Source: Lethocerus indicus (Eukaryota > Arthropoda > Insecta > Hemiptera > Belostomatidae). From it: a stretch of 64,000 bases of DNA. This document shows, in pieces, positions 25,196-35,990 of the stretch. The stretch lies in NCBI GenBank assembly GCA_019843655.1, contig JACDQD010000012.1, forward strand, positions 62,001-126,000, read 5' to 3'. The translations under genes and the position numbers were made by a program. A model generated the notes under the pieces. That model was not told the DNA's origin, did not search any database, and saw only the letters and a list, made by a program, of their open reading frames with translations. Position 1 is the first letter of the stretch, and the number at the start of each line of letters is the position of its first letter.

Positions 25196-28100
25196 TTTTA
25201 AATTGACTTAGCTGTATGAACAAAATTAAATCCCTACCGTCAACTAAATATTAAACTCCCCTAAATGTTTCTGTAATTAATAAAACCCGGTAAATGATAA
25301 CCTATTTGTTAATAAAATATGACAATACCCACCAAAATACCAGTAAACTTCATACTAATCTCAAATAAGAAAAATTGGAAAAGTGTTCATCGGTTAATTG
25401 CATTTTTTTATGTAATGATTAGTCTACAGTTTTACACTTTTCATTTATTGATTTATTGAAATTTACTCGGGGATATTACCATGTTTTATTGACAATAGGT
25501 TATCGGTATTCGCAAGTTTTTTTTTTAAATTATTATATTACAAAAACATCCAGGTGTAAGAATTTAATCGAATTTAGTGAAAGGAATTTACAATTTCTTA
25601 AGAAATATTTACATGATAGCGCTAAGATATTGAATTCTGATGAAAATTTAGTTTTAGTTTGCATTCTATATGGAATTTTCATTAATTTTTCAATCTACTT
25701 TTATACTCTTCAAACTGGATATACATTCTTAAAGTTTTGAATTTATTTAGTAAACTTTTGAAATATTTCATTCTTAAACTTTACATGACACTGAAATTTA
25801 TGTTTTGTGTTCCCGATTGAAATCAAATAAACATTTATTGGGATAATATAAAAACAATAATTAAAATATGGGAAAATGATGGCAAACTGCCGCTTATTAA
25901 TATTTTTTTTTTACTTCTTTGTTATAAACACACTTGTTCAAGGATTGCATAACGAGAAAATATCTTTCCAAAGATAATCGTTTAGAAAAACTTAGTTTTG
26001 TAAATGTAAATTGCATTCAATTTTAAAACGTATAAGCGACAAACAAACTATAAAACAAGCTTTGTATTTTAAAAACATTAATTAAATCGATTAAACTGTT
26101 ACAGCCGGAAAATTGTCCTTTTTTTTTTTAATTGTTATTATATATTGCAGAGGGATATTGAAAGGGACTCCGCGATTGTCAAAAGCGATTTTAAAACTCG
26201 CGACGAAAGCATGGACTCGAATCAGAATAAAAAAGTCGAAGTTGATGTTGAAAAGACAAACGGACTTCCAGAAGCCAATGGACGCGTCAATGAAACGGAA
26301 CATTCCAATTTTACTGCGGATATTAGAGGTAAAAAAAAACGGATTATGGACAATTAAAAATAATCGCGCTTTTAGCTCCACTGGTATGTTTATTATTTAA
26401 AGATTGCGATTTTGAAGCTTTCTGTTGTTACTTCATGTCCGATATTTTATGTATATTGCATGCCACACAAAAAATGAATTCTTGAATTTTACATTCGGAT
26501 AAAATATGAAAAGAACAATGCGAATACCGTAGGTTTGTGGTGTTTCTGTCTCCTGTCGCTGGTTTGGTCGTCGTCTTCAGTAGCGCCCTGTGTCAGTCAC
26601 TGTCGGCACTTTGGATGTTTTCTGGGACACTGTACTGTGGTGACTGTGATAGTGCGGCGGCCAAAAAATAGCAGTAACACCGCTACTGAAGACGGCGAGC
26701 GGCCGAAACCGCCGTAAATCTCTGTTCGATTGTAACAGTTGAAGTTCTCAGTGTAATTTTTTTCTATTTAAAAGAAACGTTATTATTGCAGGTTCGTGGT
26801 GTTTCTGTCTCCTTCTCGCTGGTTTCCCCTTTCGCCAGACCGGTTTCGGCCGCTCGCCATCTTCAGTAGCGGCACTTTGGACGTTTTTTGGACATCCCCA
26901 CTGCACTGTGTCACTTTCACTTGTACTGTGTTGTACTTTCAAAGTGGCAGTGCGGTGGGGATGGCCCAAAAAATGTCCGAAGCGAGTAACACCGCTACTG
27001 AAGACGGCGAGCGGCCGAAACCGCCGTAAATCTCTGTTCGATTGTAACAGTTGAAGTTCTCAGTGTAATTTTTTTCTATTTAAAAGAAACGTTATTATTG
27101 CAGGTTCGTGGTGTTTCTGTCTCCTTCTCGCTGGTTTCCCCTTTCGCCAGACCGGTTTCGGCCGCTCGCCATCTTCAGTAGCGGCACTTTGGACGTTTTT
27201 TGGACATCCCCACCGCACTGTGTCACTTTCACTTGTACTGTGTTGTACTTTCAAAGTGGCAGTGCGGTGGGGATGCCCGAAAAACGTCCAGAGTGACTGA
27301 CACAGCGCTACTGAAGATGGCGAGCGGCCGAAACCGCGGTCCGGCAAAAGACGAAACCGGCGAGAGGAGGCGGAAACGCACGAAATCTACTGCAGTCTAC
27401 ACAATTTGTATTAGGCCAGCTTGAAAAGAAGGGGAGCAAACAGCGCCAGAAGATGACGTTGATCGGTCGTAACAACAAGGTGGGCCCTCAGAGGTCGGCC
27501 GGCGGTGAGCTGCCGCCCCTGATAGTGCCTGGGCCAGGCGGACCTCTCGGCGACAGGAGCAGGGCCCTCGACGCGCTGACTAGCCCGCCGACACACTGCC
27601 CAACCGACTCCAAGTTCCTGCTTCCGCCGCTCAGCAAACAGCCGGAAATGCGTCCTTTCACCTCCAGGTCGCTCGGTAACGAAGGTAACATACCGGAAAC
27701 TAATTTCAGATTAACCCTTTCGCTACGGGCGGGTTCTCCCCTGCGGTTTTGGGACGAAAAAATATTCACACAAAGGATAAAGGATATTTATAAATAAAGA
27801 GTATTCCGGAGTAATGATGCAAAATAAAATACTGTATCAGTGCGTGTCCAGAGTCAGATACTTATGCAAAACCGTTTGCCGCAATACCTCAGCGGTATCT
27901 AACGGAGAGCCACTATAGTGGCCCGTAGTACCTCAGTGGCATCTTATGGAAGGCCACTATAGTGGCCCGTAGTACCTCAGTGGCATCTTATGGAAGGCCA
28001 CTATAGTGGCCCGTAGTACCTCAGTGGCATCTTATGGAAGGCCACTATAGTGGCCCGTAGTACCTCAGTGGCATCTTATGGAAGGCCACTATAGTGGCCC

Positions 28101-29659
28101 GTAGTACCTCAGTGGCATCTTATGGAAGGCCACTATAGTGGCCCGTAGTACCTCAGTGGCATCTTATGGAAGGCCACTATAGTGGCCCGTAGTACCTCAG
28201 TGGCATCTTATGGAAGGCCACTATAGTGGCCCGTAGTACCTCAGTGGCATCTTATGGAAGGCCACTATAGTGGCCCGTAGTACCTCAGTGGCATCTTATG
28301 GAAGGCCACTATAGTGGCCCGTAGTACCTCAGTGGCATCTTATGGAAGGCCACTATAGTGGCCCGTAGTACCTCAGTGGCACCTTATGGAAGGCCACTAT
28401 AGTGGCCCGTAGTACCTCAGTGGCATCTTATGGAAGGCCACTATAGTGGCTCGTAATAGCGAAAGGTGAAATGATTCGCCGGGCTGATGTAATGAGGGCC
28501 TTATTAAAAAGGATGTTTCTGTCTCCTCTCGCCGGTTTCAGCCACTCGCCATCTTCAGTAGCGGTGTCAGTCACTTTTGGCAGGATTTTCTTCAGCTTTC
28601 ACACTTCCCTTGCGGGTTTTTAAGGGGAAATTGCGTGGGAAATGCCGTAGATTTCGTGTGTTTCTGCCTCCCTCTCGCCGGTTTGGTCTTTTGCCAGACT
28701 GCGGTTTCGGCCGCTCGCCATCTTCAGTAGCACCCTGTGTTAGTCACTGTTAGCACTTTGGATGTTTTTTGGGCGACATTGGTGTTCAAATAGCACTAGT
28801 AACGAGTAGAATATAACGGAGGAGAAACCCACTGGTTTTCCCCCTTTTTCTAATAATTATTTAATTTTATTTACTTAATATTGTTGTTTGTTGTATGTTA
28901 TTTTCCCTATTATATTTTACACATCACATAGATCATGTGGCCACTTCCTTTTCAGGCGTCTGTAACTGGATATTAATTTAAAAAAACAATAAGAATTGCT
29001 TTCCAGTGTAATAACTCCAATTTATGTGTTTCTATTTTGAATTGAAATATAAATTAGTCAATAATATAATTTCGTGTAATATAAAAGGATGGTGCGGAAT
29101 GGCTCTAAAAAAAGGTTTTAATCTGCCCAAAGTTCAAATTTAAGGATAATTTTCAGGGGTAGATTTAAAAACAACAATAATAATTGCTTTCTGCTATAAT
29201 AAATACAGTTTAACTCATGTTTATATTACCTAAGAAGGTTATTTCAAATATTATTAATGTGTTTAATACTCTGTTTAAAATAATAGTTTTCTGGTATTGA
29301 AATTGTGATTGTGTTCTATTGTTTACAATGATTAATCATTTTAGTTGTATTAATTATTATTCGATATATTGATTTGTTTTATTAACTTTAATTCAACTTC
29401 TTAGTTCATAGACATTTTCTCTTTTTTTGCCCTGTGGTCATAAATATTCAGCAGTTTTATTTGTTATTTCTGTATACAATACGCAATGTCCTATGTATAA
29501 TTTTAGACATAACGAAATGTGAATTTTATTCGAATACTAATTAGTTTTAATTTTTCAGGCGAAGCGTGGGGTTTAAGTGAAGATTTGGAAGTCGTCTTAC
29601 CCAAAGTTGGAGATATTAGAAAAGCAAAGTCGGACGACGAAGACGTTGTAATTGGTTAA
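19876..29659 (+). CDS. ARL13B: ARL13B homologue, ciliary Arf-like GTPase, nine exons
   Basis: Exons: 19876-19937, 20023-20093, 21584-21717, 22229-22344, 23365-23541, 24950-25139, 26151-26328, 27415-27684, 29559-29659. They sum to 1299 nt, 432 codons plus TAA, in frame throughout. Residues 1-10 (MGKCFCCIPF) hold a cysteine cluster suited to palmitoylation. G motifs: GLDNAGKT (29-36), PTVGF with the switch I threonine (52-56), DLGGG (72-76; the last Gly replaces the usual catalytic Gln, an ARL13B hallmark), NKQD (131-134) and CSA (166-168). Residues 197-240 are a Glu/Arg-rich coiled-coil. The rest is a low-complexity, Pro-rich tail of about 180 residues, as in animal ARL13B (about 430 residues). 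In other animals ARL13B acts in ciliary membranes and is the exchange factor for ARL3. VLP at 412-414 could be the VxP ciliary signal. The exon 6 donor lies in a (TA)n tract, so 25133 is an alternative end. Confidence 0.95.
21001..21500 (+). repeat. Left arm of an inverted repeat flanking ARL13B exons 3-5
   Basis: Intron 2 sequence from ATTTAGGAAAATGACTAAGA through ATGCAGGCCACAACATATAT, the (TA)n tract, TTCGATTTCGCACTGAACAA and the CTTTTTCAATAGAAAATCTC words. Its reverse complement recurs at about 24440-24935 in intron 5, with near-identity over long blocks. Confidence 0.85.
21091..21127. repeat. (TA)n microsatellite
   Basis: A TA tract in ARL13B intron 2, inside the left inverted-repeat arm. 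The right arm has only a short relic at this point (24831-24840). Confidence 0.95.
22465..23235 (+). repeat. Tandem array of about 185-bp units in ARL13B intron 4
   Basis: Four full units plus a partial share GGATTATTACATGGGAGAAA, GTGGGTTTTGTAACAATTTC, TTTTGCACTTTGCTTCTC, CGAATCGAATTATGTTTTTC and TTTTGTTTCGACTCAACGTC. The long minus-strand open frame at 22609-23232 is made of these repeats and is not a gene. Confidence 0.9.
23660..24935 (-). repeat. Right arm of the inverted repeat, with five tandem units (ARL13B intron 5)
   Basis: Five units of about 186-219 bp start around AGAATCGAGCATTTCTTGTT (near 23707, 23899, 24107, 24326, 24545) and contain CGAGATTTTCTATTGAAAAA and TTTCCAGTACTAGTGAACGT. 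The last unit plus its extension to 24935 (GTTGTGGCCTGCATGTTTAA) is the reverse complement of 21001-21500. Confidence 0.85.
25140..25188. repeat. (TA)n microsatellite at the ARL13B exon 6 donor
   Basis: The TA tract begins at the GT of the best exon 6 donor (GTT|GTATAT) and ends in a T-run. The intronic side of the splice site is therefore microsatellite DNA. Confidence 0.9.
25200..26150. other. ARL13B intron 6, remainder
   Basis: Unique, AT-rich intronic sequence up to the TATTGCAG acceptor. No other feature seen. Confidence 0.6.
26526..26716. mobile_element. Foldback element, copy 3 (ARL13B intron 7)
   Basis: A short copy: CCGTAGGTTTGTGGTGTTTC, TCGTCTTCAGTAGCGCCCTG, GCACTTTGGATGTTTTC, then the inverted half with CGCTACTGAAGACGGCGAGC. 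Internal sequence is reduced. Confidence 0.8.
26711..27334. repeat. 312-bp tandem duplication of foldback DNA (copies 4 and 5)
   Basis: GCCGTAAATCTCTGTTCG occurs at 26711 and 27023 and the following 300 bp are almost identical (first unit 26711-27022; second unit from 27023). Each unit holds a foldback copy (about 26790-27022 and 27102-27392) preceded by CTATTTAAAAGAAACG and a TTATTATTGCAG|G sequence resembling a splice acceptor. The second copy ends about 20 bp before the real exon 8 acceptor. Confidence 0.85.
27885..28456 (+). repeat. 44-bp palindromic minisatellite, 13 copies (ARL13B intron 8)
   Basis: A 44-bp unit, TACCTCAGTGGCATCTTATG followed by GAAGGCCACTATAGTGGC and CCGTAG. It contains the perfect 14-bp palindrome GCCACTATAGTGGC. 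Inner units are nearly identical. The first unit is diverged but keeps the palindrome. Confidence 0.95.
28511..28790. mobile_element. Foldback element, copy 6, two half-arms (ARL13B intron 8)
   Basis: Two left-type arms in the same orientation (TTTCTGTCTCCTCTCGCCGG and TTTCTGCCTCCCTCTCGCCG, each with CGCCATCTTCAGTAGC). They are joined by CTTTCACACTTCCCTTGCGG and TTTTTAAGGGGAAATT, whose inverse lies beside copy 8 at 39125-39190. Confidence 0.7.
28800..29558. other. ARL13B intron 8, remainder
   Basis: AT-rich intronic sequence ending in a TTTTTCAG acceptor. Nothing else recognised. Confidence 0.6.
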
Positions 29660-29893
29660 TTCCGTTCCGGTATTTAACCGGTCTAATTTATATTTATGAT
29701 TTTAGATTTCGAAGTAGCTAAATATAATTTATAGGATATTCAAAAGAAAATCTCAGTCGCATTTTTATATTGCTTTAGTGTAATTATAACTGCGTAAAAC
29801 TGAATTTAAAGTCGTATTAGTGTGATGGTTTGTATTTTTTTAACGCACAAATGTTAGCCAAAGATATTTTTTTTTATATATATATATATATAT

Positions 29894-29899
29894 AATAAA
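29894..29899 (+). promoter_or_regulatory. Candidate polyadenylation signal of ARL13B
   Basis: AATAAA 235 bp after the stop, directly after a short (TA)n tract (29873-29893). Another AATAAA-type site lies near 30076. Confidence 0.5.
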
Positions 29900-30099
29900 C
29901 ATTGTACGAGTTGATAATTACGTATTTATGTGGATGACTGTAATGTTGTAAATCTGAAGTGCTGTGTCCTCGCTGAAAGTAGGAATTATAATCCGTCCTT
30001 CGTAGAGTTATTTTTTTCAATTTTCAGTCATTTTGTAAACGCTAGTCATTTTTTTATTGCGCGATTTATAATGTAAATAAATTATTTTATTACATTTAT

Positions 30100-30946
30100 A
30101 TAAAATTGTATTTTAGTATTTTCATTGGTTGGCATGTTGTATCCGAATAGAAATTGTGAAAATTTTTAAATATATTCGTTAATAGTACCCTTAAATTACC
30201 ACACCCCCCTCCCCAATTTGTGTTATTTGTGATTGTTCAGAACGAATTAAAAGGATGTAAATCTATAAATATAAATTTTCAGTTCAGGAAATATCTTTAT
30301 TTGTAGATTTATTAGAAAATAAAATTATCTCCTTGCAATTATTATTATTATATCTATCGGCTGGAAGGGATGCCGTAACGTTTTTTCTCTAACCAGTGCC
30401 TTCTCGATCGTCGACACCGGTCGTAAAAACTCATTTTTCTTGCTTATATGCTCCGAATTATTAAAATTTGCGTTATTTATTAGGATATTTCAGTTCAATT
30501 ACACTATTTAATAGTTGAATGAAAGCGAAAAGAAATTAAAAATACAAAAAGAAAGGGTTGGTAGTCGGGCGAGACGTCCGGTTATTCAGTTGGCTACGAG
30601 AAAATGTAGTGCGCGTCCGTGTTTTTTAAGTAGTTCATACGATTCGGCTTTATCCTAAGTTCTTTTTATTCGTTTAATTCAAATAACGAGAATTACTGGA
30701 TACTGTTAGTTTTGTGATTAAAGTGAAACTGTAGATTTGTCGGTTTAAGGTTGTATTTGGTAACAACCAATGGTACAATGGTAGTTTTTGAACGGGCCGA
30801 ATTTGAGTTTGTTAAGTTGTAGGCCTGAGTGGGGTTCCCCTTCCCACCGGCCGACGAATTTGTCAAAAGTAGTCGGTAAAATGGCGTGAAACCAGTCGGT
30901 GTGTCTGCGCGCGCGTTTAGGTTCTCGGGGTTATTTAGAGGCGAAA
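30100..30946. other. Intergenic region and 5' part of the mannosidase gene
   Basis: An AT-rich spacer that becomes GC-richer from about 30550. It should contain the promoter and 5' untranslated region of the mannosidase. No reliable core promoter motif could be assigned. Confidence 0.45.
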
Positions 30947-31546
30947 ATGGCAACGACAGGGATACTGCCCACCTACCAGAGGTTCCTGAACGGGGCGCCG
31001 GTCCCGACGTCGGGCCGGAGGTCGTTCAGGCCCCGCGAAAAGTACCTAATAGTGCTCGTCTTCTTCACGTTCGGCGTCGTCAGCTTCGGGGCGTTTTTCT
31101 TCCTGCCCGAATTCAAGGCGGCCGGCACAGTCAACTCTGTCTACACGGTCTACAAGCAGATGAGGAAGGCCGGCCCGGAACTGTTGATACCGGCGCCGCC
31201 GAGGGCCGACGAGGTGCTGCTGAGGCACGATCTGTTGGAGTCGGCCGATCCCCACCGGGAGGAGGACAGGGCCAAGCTGTTGGCCAAGATAAGGGAGGAC
31301 CTGGAGGCGGACAGGAGGAGCCAGAAGGTGTTGGAGAGGCCGAGGGTGAGGGCGGAGACGCCGGCCGCACCCTCAACCCCGGTCCCCCAGGTGAGGGAGG
31401 CCGCAGCCGCCGCCGCCGAAGAGCTCCTCCAGGGCAGCCAGACGATGGTCACCGTGCCGCCGGCCAACAGCCACCGCTATCCGGACACCACGGGAGGCGA
31501 GGACCGTGACCCGCTGGCCAGGTCCAGGAGAGCCAAAGTATTAGAG
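30947..31546 (+). CDS. MAN1A: Mannosyl-oligosaccharide alpha-1,2-mannosidase IA, first coding exon only
   Basis: A 200-codon exon starting MATTGILPTYQRFLNGAPVP and ending GAG|GTCAGT, phase 0. Residues 1-32 are a basic cytoplasmic tail with SGRRSFRPREKY. Residues 33-54 are one hydrophobic span (LIVLVFFTFGVVSFGAFFFL), giving a type II Golgi anchor. The rest is a charged, Ala/Pro-rich stem ending DPLARSRRAKVLE. In the family this stem is followed by the GH47 catalytic domain, which trims Man9 N-glycans to Man5. Residues 4-30 match the conserved start of insect and vertebrate class IA enzymes. The ATG at 30947 is chosen because the family motif starts there; an in-frame ATG at 30899 exists. No GH47 exon was found downstream, so intron 1 would exceed 32 kb or the gene is incomplete. 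Confidence 0.88.
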
Positions 31547-31849
31547 GTCAGTCTGCCTACTTTCACTTCGACCAATTATTATTTCACTCTTATCGCTTCA
31601 TCCACAAACTCCCTTGAAATATTGTACATCGCCCCGTTTCAATCACCACTAGCTTTATCGCATCGGACGTCCCGTTCACTCTATCACTTACTCACCGTGA
31701 AGACGTGGACGACACTACTCCAGTAGCGCAGTAACACTGCCCTAACGATCACGAGTCTGTACAGGGTTTTATATTTTAGTACTCGGCTATATCGCCAAAA
31801 CTGTCCCTTCCTCGGGTAGAGACAGACGGAATTTATATTGGCCTTGTCG

Positions 31850-34075
31850 AGAAATCATTTTCGGTTTCACGAGTAGGTACACAGAGAGCGAGGGTTTCCT
31901 CGGGTTCTTCAGGTAGAGGAAAGACCGAAATCATTTTCGGTTTCACGAGTAGGTACAGAGCGTGAGGGTTTCCTCGGGTTCTTCAGGTAGAGACAGACAA
32001 AATTAATTTATATTGGCCTTGTTGAGAAATCATTTTTGGTTTCACGAGTAGGTACAGAGCGAGGGTTTCTGCGGGTTCCTCGGGTAGAGACAGACAAAAT
32101 TAATTTATATTGGCCTTGTTGAGAAATCATTTTTGGTTTCACGAGTAGGTACAGAGCGAGGGTTTCCTTGGGTTCCTCCGGTATAGACAGACAAAATTTA
32201 TATTGGCATTGTTGAGAAATCATTTTCGATTTCACAAGTAGGTACAGAGCATGAGGGTTTCCTCGGGGGTCAGACAGACAAAATTTATATTGGCCTTGTT
32301 GAGAAATAATTTTCAGTTTCACAAGTAGGTACAGAGCATGAGGGTTTCCTCGGGTTCCTCGGGTAGAGACAGACAAAATTTATATTGGCCTTGTTAAGAA
32401 ATCATTTTCGGTTTCACAAGTAGGTACAGAGCATGAGGGTTTCCTCGGATTCATCGGGTAGAGACAGACAAAATTTATATTGGCCTTGTTAAGAAATCAT
32501 TTTCAGTTTCACAAGTAGGTACAGAGCATGAGGGTTTCTTCGTGTTCTTCGGGTATAGACAGACAAAATTTATATTGGCCTTGTTAAGAAATCATTTTCA
32601 GTTTCACAAGTAGGTACAGAGCATGAGGGTTTCCTCGGGTTCCTCCGGTATAGACAGACAAAATTTATATTGGCCTTGTTAAGAAATCATTTTCAGTTTC
32701 ACAAATAGGTACAGAGCATGAGGGTTTCTTCGAGTTCTTCGGGTATAGACAGACAAAATTTATATTGGCCTTGTTAAGAAATCATTTTCAGTTTCACAAA
32801 TAGGTACAGAGCATGAGGGTTTCTTCGAGTTCCTCGGGTATAGACAGACAAAATTTATATTGGCCTTGTTAAGAAATCATTTTCGGTTTCACAAGTAGGT
32901 ACAGAGCATGAGGGTTTCCTCGGGTATAGACAGACAAAATTTATATTGGCCTTGTTAAGAAATAATTTTCGGTTTCACAAGTAGGTACAGAGCATGAGGG
33001 TTTCTTCGTGTTCTTCGGGTATAGACAGACAAAATTTATATTGGCCTTGTTAAGAAATCATTTTCAGTTTCACAAATAGGTACAGAGCACGAGGGTTTCT
33101 TCGTGTTCTTCGGGTATAGACATACAAAATTTATATTGGCCTTGTTAAGAAATCATTTTCAGTTTCACAAGTAGGTACAGAGCACGAGGGTTTCCTCGGT
33201 TCTCGGTATAGACAGACAAAATTTATATTGGCCTTGTTAAGAAATCATTTTCGGTTTCACAAGTAGGTACAGAGCATGAGGGTTTCCTCAGGGTTCTCGG
33301 GTATAGACAGACAAAATTTATATTGGCCTTGTTAAGAAATCATTTTCAGTTTCACAAGTAGGTACAGAGCATGAGGGTTTCCCTTGGTTCCTGGGTATAG
33401 ACAGACAAAATTTATATTGGCCTTGTTAAGAAATCATTTTCAGTTTCACAAGTAGGTACAGAGCATGAGGGTTTCCCGGAGTTCATCGGGTATAGACAGA
33501 CAAAATTTATATTGGCCTTGTTAAGAAATCATTTTCAGTTTCACAAGTAGGTACAGAGCATGAGGTTTCTCAGGTTCCTTCGGTGTAGACAGACAAAATT
33601 TATATTGGCCTTGTTAAGAAATCATTTTCAGTTTCACAAATAGGTACAGAGCATGAGGGTTTCTTCGAGTTCTTCGGGTTTAGACAGACAAAATTTATAT
33701 TGGCCTTGTTAAGAAATCATTTTCAGTTTCACAAATAGGTACAGAGCATGAGGGTTTCTTCGAGTTCTTCGGGTATAGACAGACAAAATTTATATTGGCC
33801 TTGTTAAGAAATCATTTTCAGTTTCACAAGTAGGTACAGAGCATGAGGGTTTCTTCGAGTTCTTTGGGTATAGGCAGACAAAATTTATATTGGCCTTGTT
33901 AAGAAATCATTTTCGGTTTCACAAGTAGGTACAGAGCACGAGGGTTTCCTCGGGTTCCTCAGGTAGAGACAGACAAAATTTATATTGGCCTTGTTGAGAA
34001 ATCATTTTCGGTTTCATGAGTAGGTACAGAGAGTGAGGGTTTCCTCGGGTTCCTCGGTTAGAGGAAAGTCTGAAA
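31850..34075 (+). repeat. Tandem array of about 95-bp units in mannosidase intron 1
   Basis: About 23 units share GACAGACAAAATTTATATTG, GCCTTGTTAAGAAATCATTT, TTTCACAAGTAGGTACAGAG and GAGGGTTTCCTCGGGTTCCT (period 95 bp between 32463 and 32558). Edge units are longer and more diverged. Each unit carries AAGTAGGTA, a weak donor-like word. Confidence 0.92.
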
Positions 34076-35285
34076 TCATTTTCGCTTTCTAAAAATTAAT
34101 TTTTAATTAGCCCAGGGGTATGTCATCTCGGCCCTACAATTGGGTCTGCCCGCCAAATAATTTTACCGTCGTTTTAAATTAAATTAAATTCCAAATTCCC
34201 CCCCCCGAAGGTTGATAGTTGAAATTTACTGTAGTTACCCGTAAAAAAAAAATTAAATTAACCGTTATTTTTAAAGAACCGCGCCAAATTAACCTATTGT
34301 TATATTCTGTACGGAGAACGGGATGAAAGAATCACGGTACGACATAAATATGAGAGTGGCAATAAAATGATTCATAGTAATAACAGTTATGGCCAACTGT
34401 TTAAATTCTTTAGTCTAAATGAAAAGTTGTATTTCACTGTTGAATAGAAAATTCCCCAGTTGTAATTTTCATTATCGATTCGAGGCTCATTTTCCGTTGT
34501 AAATTGTCGATTTACAAACATGCTCAGTGTAGGTTAGTTAGAATGCAATTTTTTTATTAATCTTTAAATTTTTTTAACTTTAAACATTGGTTTGTAAACT
34601 CACGGTCCAATATTTAGTGTCTTATTTGAATTTTCGATTTTGGTTACAGCGATAATGAATTGAGTCCCGTTGAAAAAATTTGAAAGATAAACTGCTTTAT
34701 ATAAAAAAATATATTTTAACTGATTGTGTACAACGATAATGTTACGGTGTACATCCTTCCTGTTATTTAATTTGGTGAATATTTATAATAATGCAGCAGG
34801 TTTTTAGAAGTCTTATCCCACATTTTTTCAGTTGGATCCGTTTTCTTGCGCTTTCGACCAATCGATTTATCGAGGCGACAAATATTCACCGTATCGAAAA
34901 TCATTCATCGCATTAAATTCATCGAGAATACGGTGAATTTTCATTGGCAAAACTCTACATTGGACAGTGTTTTTCATTTTCAATGTAACCTACCCCCAGC
35001 ACATGGGTCTATAACCTTACTCAGTTTTTAAATTTGAAATCGTTACAATCCTATCTTTATTTTATTTTCTTGGCGAAAATCAGTCAATTCTATCGCTGTA
35101 ATTGTAAAATAGTTTAATAATTTGTTAAACGTCTTGTCGTTTGTTGTATTTGAAATTGAACAAAAAAAATCTGTTGTTTTAAAAGTGTCATTAGGACGGT
35201 GGCTGTTTTGTCAGTTGAATTCAGCCTCAAATTATTATGAATAATTTTTTTTTATTTACACAAAATTGTGATTTATTCAGATACA
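34076..35285. other. AT-rich non-coding DNA
   Basis: No exon or ordered repeat recognised between the 95-bp array and the first mariner-like MITE. Confidence 0.5.
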
Positions 35286-35466
35286 TTAGGTGTACCCCGA
35301 AAGTGATCGACAATTCGATAAGATGTATTTCGGTATCGGGGGAAGCTCTTCGAGAGGGTAATCAAGACAATATCGGTGAATATATAGTATAGATTAAAGT
35401 CTCTTTTTTGGCAAAATAAAATGAATTTGAAAGTCAAAATGTCGATCACTTTCGGCCACCCCTAAT
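35286..35466. mobile_element. Mariner-like MITE, copy a
   Basis: Ends TTAGGTGTACCCCGAAAGTG and (inverse) CACTTTCGGCCACCCCTAA. Internal GCAAAATAAAATGAATTTGA and ACAATATCGGTGAATATATA. About 180 bp, flanked by A/T. Confidence 0.85.
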
Positions 35467-35694
35467 ATATTTCATACCGGCCAGTTGTTCATGGTGAAAA
35501 TTGTTCTTGCGAATAGGTGAAAGAATCAGTTATATAATATTATTTTTTCGGTCGAATATTTTCCCTTCGACTGTAGATTTCTGATAAATACCGACAAGTG
35601 TTGGTACCCCTTGGATTTCGGTTCGCTTAGTTTTCCAATGCATATCATATACCTCTACGTTATCAGTCGGTGATAAGGCTCGACAGGCGTATTG

Positions 35695-35990
35695 TAAGTG
35701 GGTTTCGGTTATCAATCGGTGAACAAAGTTGAATCAACGTGTCTCCGGCCTGTACTTGAGCCAAAAAATTTTTATTTGTCCTATCTAAAAATTTTTCACC
35801 GGGATTCGAACCCGCGCCCTGTCAGAATCCTCGAGCGTGCGGCTTCTACACTCGATTGTTGGTTCTCAGATAAATTTCTCCGCCAATTTTATTCGTCTTC
35901 AGTATCTATCCTCAATGTCATAACCGTCCGCCATCCTCAACGCCACCTAATCTGATCTCTGTCTAGAGATGTAGATGTAGATCTGGATAA
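35695..35990 (-). mobile_element. Probable tRNA-derived SINE
   Basis: The minus strand carries GGGTTCGAATCCCGG (a perfect RNA polymerase III box B with a T-arm-like hairpin) at about 35800-35814. Upstream is GTAGAAGCCGCACGCTCGAG (35829-35850), a plausible box A region at tRNA-like spacing. The acceptor stem does not pair, so this is not a functional tRNA. The limits are approximate. Confidence 0.45.

Noticed and set aside
27885..28456. CRISPR-like regular array
   Set aside because: The 44-bp units are directly adjacent without variable spacers, and the DNA is a eukaryotic intron.
30886..31509. Alternative 207-codon frame overlapping the mannosidase exon
   Set aside because: A GC-rich shadow frame; the other frame matches a known family with a membrane anchor and a proper donor.
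35795..35870. A functional tRNA gene on the minus strand
   Set aside because: The T-arm is good but the acceptor and anticodon stems do not form, so a SINE head is more likely.
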